Of a stretch of DNA of 49,737 nucleotides, positions 43,617 through 49,737 are shown piece by piece; within the stretch, counting starts at the first letter, position 1; each line of letters opens with the position of its first letter. Where the stretch lies: the NCBI GenBank assembly GCA_018648265.1, contig JABGRN010000032.1:1-49737 (forward strand), in the 5' to 3' direction. This stretch comes from Prolixibacteraceae bacterium (GTDB lineage Bacteria; Bacteroidota; Bacteroidia; Bacteroidales; Prolixibacteraceae). Under the pieces are notes generated by a model. It saw only the letters and a list, made by a program, of their open reading frames with translations, had not been told where the DNA came from and made no database searches. The translations under genes and the position numbers were made by a program.

Positions 43617-44162
43617 TTGAATACCGAAAAGCAAATAATAAAGTGCATAAAAGGAGATTCGAAAGCTCAAAAATTGCTTTATGAGAAATACGTTGGGCTT
43701 TTGTTTTCAACCGTTTTACGGTACTTAAAAAACGAAACAGATGCCGAAGATATTATGTTACAAGCTTTTTTAAAGATATTTAGTTCGCTAAAAGAGTTTC
43801 AGTTTATAAACGAACAAGCCTTTATCGCATGGATGAAAAAAGTGGCAATTAACGAAGCACTGATGTTTAAACGAAAAGAATTTTCAATGATTTACAAGTT
43901 GGAAAATATTGATGAAATTCAGGATTTGGTGCAAGTATCGCCAGAAATTGTAAATGAACGGGAATTAATTGAATTGATTGAACAACTGCCCGACGGATAC
44001 AGAACTGTTTTTTTGCTTCATGTTGTAGATGGTTATTCGCATAAAGAAATTGGCGAAAGCTTAAAAATTGCCGAGGGTACTTCAAGATCGCAATTTTTCA
44101 AGGCCAGAAACTTACTTCAAAAAAAATTAGGAGATGATTATGGAAAAGCAATTGGAACATAA
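43617..44162 (+). CDS. ECF-type RNA polymerase sigma factor
   Basis: A 181-aa sigma-70 family factor with region 2 (LLYEKYVGLLFSTVLRYLKN, then TDAEDIMLQAFLKIF) and region 4 (LPDGYRTVFLLHVVDGYSHK, then EIGESLKIAEGTSRSQFFKA). No region 3 is present, as in ECF factors. The start is TTG; no in-frame ATG precedes the conserved N-terminal KQIIKCIKGD. An imperfect GTTCG/CGAAC hairpin lies 40-55 nt upstream. The next gene starts 23 bp before its stop and encodes a likely anti-sigma factor. Confidence 0.93.
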   Translation: MNTEKQIIKCIKGDSKAQKLLYEKYVGLLFSTVLRYLKNETDAEDIMLQAFLKIFSSLKEFQFINEQAFIAWMKKVAINEALMFKRKEFSMIYKLENIDEIQDLVQVSPEIVNERELIELIEQLPDGYRTVFLLHVVDGYSHKEIGESLKIAEGTSRSQFFKARNLLQKKLGDDYGKAIGT

Positions 44163-44826
44163 AATAAAAGAGGCCTTTCAGAAACAAGATGAAAGTTTTG
44201 ATTACGAGAAAAAGGATGAACTTTGGAATCGAATTTCGGGGCATGTTAGCCGTGCAAAGGTTGTTCCGGCTTTTTGGAGAGTTGCAGCGGTTATTTTAGC
44301 ATTAATTGCTTTTGGTGTAGCTTTTGCTGCCATCTCAATTTCTCAATCCCAAAGCAAAAAAATAGTAGAAGTCAATTATCAGAATTTAAAACTGAAGAAT
44401 ATTATAGATTCACTACAAAGTGTTAACCCAGAGAAGATTGTAGAAACTCAATATATAGAAAAGGAAAAAATAGTTTATCGTAAAATTGAACAACTTTCAG
44501 ATGAAAATGAAACTGCCGATATTGAAATTAAGAGTTTTGAAAAAGAGATATTGAATCTTAATGAAATCCTAAAAAATACTTCCTCGGAACTTCAATTTAC
44601 CAGAGATAGTTTAAAAATAGCATTTGCCAACATTGAAAAATTAATGAATAGAAACATTAATGAACCAGATTATAAAGGCCCGAATTTCAAACTTAAAACT
44701 GAAAGAGTAAAAGATCAGTTGCAAACGGAACAAATGGAATCTTCGCCGAAAATGAAAGTGCAATTGTTCAAAATTCAAGATAGCAATATGAAATTCGATA
44801 TGAATTCAACATTATTAAAAAAGTAA
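44140..44826 (+). CDS. Putative membrane anti-sigma factor
   Basis: A 228-aa protein with a short N-terminal cytosolic part (about 1-40), one membrane helix (FWRVAAVILALIAFGVAFAAI) and a periplasmic, coiled-coil-rich tail. There is no zinc-type HxxxCxxC motif. Position directly after an ECF factor, overlap by 23 bp and the single-helix layout make an anti-sigma role likely. AGGAG lies 6 nt before the second ATG (44140), so it is preferred over the ATG at 44134. The assignment is by context. Confidence 0.72.
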   Translation: MEKQLEHKIKEAFQKQDESFDYEKKDELWNRISGHVSRAKVVPAFWRVAAVILALIAFGVAFAAISISQSQSKKIVEVNYQNLKLKNIIDSLQSVNPEKIVETQYIEKEKIVYRKIEQLSDENETADIEIKSFEKEILNLNEILKNTSSELQFTRDSLKIAFANIEKLMNRNINEPDYKGPNFKLKTERVKDQLQTEQMESSPKMKVQLFKIQDSNMKFDMNSTLLKK

Positions 44827-44829
44827 GCC

Positions 44830-45858
44830 ATGAAAACAATTAAACAAATTCTATTCGTTATTTTTTTTATCTCTATTGTTAACAATGTCCATTCATCTGA
44901 AAATGTAAAAGTTAGGGGAGATACAATTCGCATAAGATTTGAAAACTGTTTGCTTGAGGTTGCTACCTTCGATCTGAAAATTAATTCTTTAAAAGAGGCA
45001 GGTATTCAATCTAAAATAAACGAATTGCTTTCTGAATTAAAAAGAATTGAGATTGTTGAACCTGCTAATGGAGAGAAAATTTGTATAAGTTGGTCGGGTT
45101 TTATTGGCGGGATCGAACAGGAATTCAAAAAACTGGAATTGAGTTCTGTTAATGACGAAAAAAAGTCTCTTGTTATTTCAGAGGGAAATTTATTGGAAAA
45201 AGATTTTGGAAACGTAGTACTTGAAATTGAAGATAAAAATTATTTGATTCGATTGTTTTTGGATAATTTGGAAGATGCCGGGATAGTTAATTCTACAGAG
45301 TTTATTGAGAAAATTTTTGCCGCAGACGGGGAGATCCCTAAAAACAGAAAAAAAGTAAACGGTTGGTTAATTGAAAATCAGTCGGGTTCGTATAATTCAT
45401 ATTTTTTAAATGAAATTCCTCCGTTAACTCTCGATATGATTGAGTTAAATGCCGGGGTTGGTGCGGGTTGGATTCATAACCAATTTATATCAAGTTTTAA
45501 TTTCAGGCTGGGTTTTGCTTTTGCAAAAAAGGGAATTCTAAAGAATAAATACTTTACAGATTACGAGATACTTTACGATTTTATGCAAGCACATTTAAAT
45601 AGCGGATTCAAGGAATTCAATGGTTTTTTGTCGGTCGGTTATGAAAAGAATTTTTCTTTAGATCCTAATAAACCCAGTTGGTACGGTATTTCTGTTGGAT
45701 ATTTGGTTTTCAGGGAAAACGAATTTTTTGAAAAAAATACTTTTAAAATTGCAGTTCATAAACAAATAAATAATAGTATTACTTTAAAACCAGAAATTTA
45801 TTTTAATGATTTTTTTAAAAATGGAAGCCCTGGACTCAGGATTCAGGTGGCATTTTAA
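44830..45858 (+). CDS. Exported protein of ECF operon, unknown function
   Basis: A 342-aa protein with a signal peptide (about 1-23). The N-terminal half is mixed alpha/beta (with ICISWSGFIGGIEQEFKKLE). The C-terminal half (about 200-342) shows alternating aromatic strands, GVGAGWIHNQF, FNFRLGFAFA, FLSVGYEKNFS, and ends LRIQVAF with a terminal Phe, as in small outer-membrane barrels. I know no family name. It starts 3 nt after the anti-sigma gene and is probably the effector of this regulated three-gene unit. Confidence 0.75.
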   Translation: MKTIKQILFVIFFISIVNNVHSSENVKVRGDTIRIRFENCLLEVATFDLKINSLKEAGIQSKINELLSELKRIEIVEPANGEKICISWSGFIGGIEQEFKKLELSSVNDEKKSLVISEGNLLEKDFGNVVLEIEDKNYLIRLFLDNLEDAGIVNSTEFIEKIFAADGEIPKNRKKVNGWLIENQSGSYNSYFLNEIPPLTLDMIELNAGVGAGWIHNQFISSFNFRLGFAFAKKGILKNKYFTDYEILYDFMQAHLNSGFKEFNGFLSVGYEKNFSLDPNKPSWYGISVGYLVFRENEFFEKNTFKIAVHKQINNSITLKPEIYFNDFFKNGSPGLRIQVAF

Positions 45859-45889
45859 AAAAGTTATAATTATACCTTTGTTAAAAAAT

Positions 45890-45917
45890 AAGCGCAAGAA
45901 ATTAATCCTGCGCTTTT
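45890..45917. terminator. Terminator after the ECF operon
   Basis: AAGCGCA with TGCGCTT form a 7-bp stem around a 12-nt loop, followed by T. It separates the operon from the convergent DUF5916 gene. Confidence 0.65.
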
Positions 45918-45946
45918 ACCGAAAATTGCCCTTCGCAGATTACAGT

Positions 45947-48577
45947 TTATCTACCAATTCGGTACGAAAATTTTAAGAGGAAAATATTATTGGCTTTTTC
46001 ATTAAAAAGACTTTCAAAGTCTCGTGAAAAATCGAAGGAACCATTGTTGATATATCCGCTCCGGTTTTGCGACCACACTAAATAAACTGTCGAGCCAGGT
46101 CTGTATTCCCAGCGAACCACAAGATTTGAAAGAAATTCCTTGACATTAAAATCGGGTTTGCTAAAGCTATAATCATCAACTCCATCTCTATTGTCATCAA
46201 CTAAAAAAGCCTCCCAGTCTGAATTATAACTAATCTGTTCGTCAGAATAAATATTGAAACGGTTTGATAGTTCATCGGCTTTGCTGTCGGTAATGTGTTT
46301 AAATTCCGAATATTTACCAGTGGCAACAAAAGGCTGTCCCCAGTATTGGATTGTTAAATCGGGAGAAATATTAAAATTTATTCGTACCGACATGTTTACA
46401 GTAGTACGATCAATTTGTGCCATAACGTATCGCGTTCCTCCCTGGTAATCGGTTTGAGTTACATATTGTAAATCGTCCGAGTATGTATTTATTCCGGGCG
46501 ACAAATCAATGCGTAAAGATTTTATTGGCCGGTAACCAAAAGAAATATTGTAATCGGAAATACTTCTGAAACCTTGTTCATTACTAAAATATTGTCCGCC
46601 CATTAATGTCATCGTTAATTTTTTTTGCTGATTGGAAAAAATACCAAGCCGCATATATTTGTATCCGGGAACCAACAATGCCGGTCCGCCACGCAGCCCC
46701 GAATTAAACCGTTGTTCGCCACTTAAGCTTAGCCCTGCAAAAGTGGTCCAGAAATTTGTAAACTGGGCATTTCCACTTAGGTTTCCTCCAAGCGCGGTTC
46801 GGTTTCCCCCAAAATCCCAAACAGAATGCTGGCTGGCATTAATCCCTGCTTTTCTGAAAATCGAAAATGGTTCGTAGAAATTGTAATTCGACCATAGAAC
46901 TTGTAAAATTCTATCAACTTGTTGTGCAAAACCAATATCATTTAATTCCAAACCTGGTGATTTCCACGACATTATATGACCAAAATTAAATTTGCCCCCT
47001 ACTTTGCCAACTGTTAATTTTCCACCATGCCCGGAAAGCGATGTTCTATTTTCATCAAATTGTACATAATCAGCATCGGGTCGTTGAAAAATTCGAATAT
47101 ACGATTCCTGTGTACGGGTAATTGCGTCTTTGCTCCCATTTACCTGACTGAAATATAATCCGGCATCGACTAACCAATTTCTGTCATCCCATTTATGGAC
47201 AAAATCCAAACCGCCAGTGTATGCACTTTTATGCAAAAAATCGAGGTGGGAATCGTTAATACTTCTGTTAACCGATGTAAACATTCCTCCTAAATAGGTA
47301 TTTCCCTCGTTAAAATCTTTTTGAACCCGCCCAACAAAATAGTTGGTTAATGGTTCAACAGACTGGGTGCGGCCATCGCCAATCCCTTTTATTTGTGCGT
47401 TTTCTTCACCGGTAACACTTTCTAAAATTCCAATCGACCATCCATTACTGGTTTTTCCGGTAATTTTTGCAGCACCCAAAATCCTGGTAAAATCAGGCAC
47501 TTCAGTAAATTCGCCATTATTTAAATCGGGGTAGTAGTGAGGTCTTCTGCCAATTCTCCTTGAATAGAAAAGTCCTTCGGCAGCTAAGTCGCCATCGCCA
47601 AACTGAAGACTATAATTCAAAATATTTTTCCCTTCAATAAAAAACGGACGCTTCTCTTCGAAGAAAGTTTCGTAAGTTGAAAGGTTAACTTCCGATGGGT
47701 CAGCTTCAACTTGCCCAAAATCAGGATTAATAGTAAGATCCAGTGTTAGAAAATTTGTTAACCCAATTTTGGCATCCAAACCAATATCCAGATCGTTGGA
47801 TTTTCCCGAATTACGAAAAGGATTGTCGGGCTCTTTTTCAAAACGTTCGGTTCGTGCAACTGCGTACGGGGTTATGTTTAAAGAATTTTTAGGTTTGATA
47901 TCTTTAATTCCACTGATTGTGCCGAATTGAGAAACAAATCCGGCTTTTTCTCTTTTCATGGCTTGCCATGTGGAGAGCTCATCTTTACGAAAAATATATC
48001 GAACCACTTGCATTCCCCACAATTGTTCTTGTCCTTCTTCGAATCTTAATTGTGTAAGCGGAATACGCATTTCGGCATTCCATCCTTCATTGGTTTTAGT
48101 AGTTTTTACCCACCAGATAGGATCCCAGGTAAGATCTTCGTTTGCCCCGTCGTTACTCATTATAAAATCGGATTTTATACCGGCAGCCGACACGATAAAA
48201 TTAAATCCAGTCCGCTTGTCGCGGTAAGTATCCAACATAATTCCAACCATGTCACCATCCGTAACGTCGCGGCGGGTCAAGCGCATTGAAATACTATCGG
48301 GACTTTTATCGATTGATTTAATTGCTACGTAAATATTGTTCTCGTCGTATAAAATCGCAAATTCGGTTTGCTGGAACGGTTCTTTTCCTTCATTGGGTTC
48401 GTACTGAATAAACTGGTTTTCCCAGTTTGCGGTTTGCCATTCAGTTTCATTTAAACTGCCATCGATGTTAATATTTAAATCGTCAACTTTTTTAGCTGAA
48501 TAGTTTTTAATCTCGATTTCCTGAGCAAAAACTGAAGAACTAAAAAGTAGCAAAAGGAAAACAAACGTAATCTTCAT
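45947..48577 (-). CDS. DUF5916 outer-membrane protein with CBM9-like domain
   Basis: An 876-aa protein with a signal peptide (about 1-18). The N-terminal domain (about 25-215), with DGSLNETEW, FAILYDENNIYVAI and GWNAEMRIPLTQL, is a family-9 carbohydrate-binding-like fold. The rest is DUF5916: LNITPYAVARTERF, FGQVEADPSEVNLSTYETFF, EKRPFFIEG, then a long series of beta strands ending LLKFSYRIGR, consistent with an outer-membrane barrel. Function of the family is unknown. It stands as a single gene. It is large and recognisable with little doubt; any sugar-related role is a guess. Confidence 0.93.
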   Translation of the reverse strand: MKITFVFLLLLFSSSVFAQEIEIKNYSAKKVDDLNINIDGSLNETEWQTANWENQFIQYEPNEGKEPFQQTEFAILYDENNIYVAIKSIDKSPDSISMRLTRRDVTDGDMVGIMLDTYRDKRTGFNFIVSAAGIKSDFIMSNDGANEDLTWDPIWWVKTTKTNEGWNAEMRIPLTQLRFEEGQEQLWGMQVVRYIFRKDELSTWQAMKREKAGFVSQFGTISGIKDIKPKNSLNITPYAVARTERFEKEPDNPFRNSGKSNDLDIGLDAKIGLTNFLTLDLTINPDFGQVEADPSEVNLSTYETFFEEKRPFFIEGKNILNYSLQFGDGDLAAEGLFYSRRIGRRPHYYPDLNNGEFTEVPDFTRILGAAKITGKTSNGWSIGILESVTGEENAQIKGIGDGRTQSVEPLTNYFVGRVQKDFNEGNTYLGGMFTSVNRSINDSHLDFLHKSAYTGGLDFVHKWDDRNWLVDAGLYFSQVNGSKDAITRTQESYIRIFQRPDADYVQFDENRTSLSGHGGKLTVGKVGGKFNFGHIMSWKSPGLELNDIGFAQQVDRILQVLWSNYNFYEPFSIFRKAGINASQHSVWDFGGNRTALGGNLSGNAQFTNFWTTFAGLSLSGEQRFNSGLRGGPALLVPGYKYMRLGIFSNQQKKLTMTLMGGQYFSNEQGFRSISDYNISFGYRPIKSLRIDLSPGINTYSDDLQYVTQTDYQGGTRYVMAQIDRTTVNMSVRINFNISPDLTIQYWGQPFVATGKYSEFKHITDSKADELSNRFNIYSDEQISYNSDWEAFLVDDNRDGVDDYSFSKPDFNVKEFLSNLVVRWEYRPGSTVYLVWSQNRSGYINNGSFDFSRDFESLFNEKANNIFLLKFSYRIGR

Positions 48578-48780
48578 AAATTGTTTTTTTTTTGTAAGAC
48601 TTCATTTTAGAAAATGTGTTACAAGATTTAATGCAAAATGTTAATAATAGTTAAGCACGAATTGCATTTGTCTGAAAATCAGAATTCTATGAAAGGTGAT
48701 TTTTGTCATGTTTTTAATAGGTGCAAAAATTTGCAAAAGTTTATACGAAAATCATTAAAGAGGTGCAGCAAAATCCGAAG

Positions 48781-48800
48781 ATTCCCACTTTGGTGGGAAT
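48781..48800. repeat. Short palindrome flanked by direct repeats
   Basis: ATTCCCAC-TTTG-GTGGGAAT is a perfect 8-bp hairpin. AGGTGCAG occurs on either side (48761-48768 and 48809-48816). It lies in the gap between the DUF5916 gene and the GNAT gene, whose remaining sequence is AT-rich and shows nothing else. Confidence 0.6.
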
Positions 48801-48845
48801 GAACGTTTAGGTGCAGTGGTTTTGTATAAAAATGACAAGAAAAAT

Positions 48846-49385
48846 TTAATAACTTACTTCATCTTCAATAATAGCAAAATGAAAATTGTCTTTCCATTCG
48901 CCGCGAATTGGTAAAATTTTACGTCGAATTCCTTCGCAAATCATCCCGGCTTTTTCTAAAACTTTTACTGAGGCACTGTTTTCTGTTTCAACTCCAGCTT
49001 CAATACGATGTAGTTTGTAATGAACAAAACCAAATTTTATTATTTCTTTGGCAACTTCCGTTGCAAATCCATTGCCCCAAAATTTAGGATAAAATTTGTA
49101 ATAGAATTCGCCCATTTTGTATTTGTCGTTCGATAAAAAAAAGCCTGCAAGACCAATAAACTTATTGTTTTCTTTCAGAATAATTTTCCATCCAAATCTT
49201 GAACGTTTCTTTTTTAACTGGTCATCAATATCGGGTTGCATAACCGACTTTGTTTCTTCTAAAACTTTAGGAATTCCCAAAGTATTGTATTTATCTACCT
49301 CAGGAACAGTATGAATGTTGTGGATATTTTCTAAGTCATCCCAGGAAATCTCAGTTAATTTTAGTCTTTTGGTATTTATGTTCAT
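48846..49385 (-). CDS. GNAT N-acetyltransferase, RimJ/RimL type
   Basis: A 179-aa acetyl-CoA-dependent acetyltransferase. Features include the N-terminal TKRLKLTEISWDDLENIHNI, FIGLAGFFLS (motif D/A region), the FYYKFYPKFWGNGFATEVAK acetyl-CoA loop and the closing HRIEAGVETENSASVKVLEKAGM. Length and order fit RimJ/RimL enzymes, which acetylate N-terminal residues of ribosomal proteins or other amines. The real acceptor is unknown. A structured repeat array lies upstream, so its promoter must lie within about 40 bp of, or inside, that array. Confidence 0.92.
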   Translation of the reverse strand: MNINTKRLKLTEISWDDLENIHNIHTVPEVDKYNTLGIPKVLEETKSVMQPDIDDQLKKKRSRFGWKIILKENNKFIGLAGFFLSNDKYKMGEFYYKFYPKFWGNGFATEVAKEIIKFGFVHYKLHRIEAGVETENSASVKVLEKAGMICEGIRRKILPIRGEWKDNFHFAIIEDEVSY

Positions 49386-49426
49386 TTGCTCAAAACTGTT
49401 TTCGACGGTAAATTTAAAAAGAAAAG

Positions 49427-49737
49427 GGATGACATCTCTCTAAGTTGAAAATAAAAAGATGTCATTCTTAAAAGAAGTAACTAAAAGAGAACCGTTCCTT
49501 CTCAACTTAAAATAATGGGAACGGTTCTTTTAAATTGGAAAAGCGAAATTAACGGGATTGTCATCCTTAAATGGAGCAAAAGGATGTCATCTGAAAGAAA
49601 AAGATGACATCCCTGAAAAGCGAACCGGATGACATCTCTCTGAGTTGAGAATAAAAAGATGTCATCCTTAAAAAAGTAACTGAAAGAGAACCGTTCCTTC
49701 TCAACTTAAAATAATGGGAACGGTTCTTTTAAATTGG
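49427..49737. repeat. Palindromic tandem repeat array, about 200-bp period
   Basis: A 112-bp unit (49427-49538) recurs at 49627-49737, where the window stops. The copies differ at a few bases plus a 1-nt deletion. Each has two stems: GATGACATC with GATGTCATC (last base pair lost in copy 1), then AGAACCGTTCC with GGAACGGTTCT. The spacer between units holds another perfect 11-bp stem, GGATGTCATCT with AGATGACATCC (49582-49612). Loop 1 (about AAGTTGARAA) and loop 2 (TTCTCAACTT) are mutually complementary at 9 of 10 positions. No reading frame of note occurs. Confidence 0.88.

Noticed and set aside
49427-49737. CRISPR array
   Set aside because: Repeats are about 112 bp with an 88-bp spacer and internal palindromes; no 25-40 bp repeats with unique spacers and no cas genes.

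Overview
The window reads as a chromosomal segment of a Bacteroidota species, most likely of the order Bacteroidales/Marinilabiliales. This rests on several things. The AT-rich genes have -7 boxes of the TAnnTTTG type and few strong Shine-Dalgarno sites. Families typical of the phylum are present: a DUF2795 protein, a DUF5916/CBM9-like outer-membrane protein, patatin fused to a BamA-like barrel, and a TamB-like protein divergent from tsaD. The species cannot be named from the sequence alone. No rRNA, tRNA, CRISPR array, prophage or intact transposase was seen.

Layout. 1-3.0 kb: a structured dispersed repeat, then anmK and an M23 peptidase on the minus strand (cell-wall turnover). 3.1-5.4 kb: a coiled-coil protein, zapA and rny on the plus strand. 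5.4-5.9 kb: a 240-bp element with inverted-repeat ends lies between two 140-bp direct repeats, each carrying the rny terminator. 5.9-7.6 kb: a SirB1-type transglutaminase-fold protein and a uridine-phosphorylase-like enzyme. 7.9-10.0 kb: an unusual repeat protein ending in a GH16-like fold, translationally coupled to a PAS-domain protein. 10-20.2 kb: minus-strand envelope genes (patatin-barrel, YitT, TonB/ExbD/ExbB, TamB). 20.4-24.8 kb: tsaD, a HigBA module, sfsA, a RelBE-like module, a decayed nfo 3' end and a D-amino-acid aminotransferase, with short palindromic repeats between them.

24.9-30.4 kb: two aldo/keto reductases and two membrane glycosyltransferase-like (GT-C) proteins, one carrying TPRs. 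30.5-34.6 kb: the second copy of the 143-bp repeat, recG, a LolD/MacB-type ATPase with a cobalamin adenosyltransferase, and the DUF2795 gene. 34.6-41.4 kb: a DsrE protein, a GH3 glycosidase with a PA14 insert, a hybrid histidine kinase and a subtilase lipoprotein. 41.5-45.9 kb: a membrane protein with a serine beta-lactamase-like hydrolase, divergent from an ECF sigma operon with an apparent anti-sigma factor and an envelope protein of unknown function. 45.9-49.7 kb: the DUF5916 protein, a GNAT acetyltransferase and a roughly 200-bp-period palindromic repeat array cut by the window end.

Most genes are core or housekeeping functions of the cell envelope, RNA turnover and DNA repair. The features that known families explain least are non-coding structured repeats (1, 5.4, 22.9, 23.7, 30.5 and 49.4 kb) and the repeat-GH16/PAS pair. 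No single locus clearly constitutes a new defence or metabolic system.
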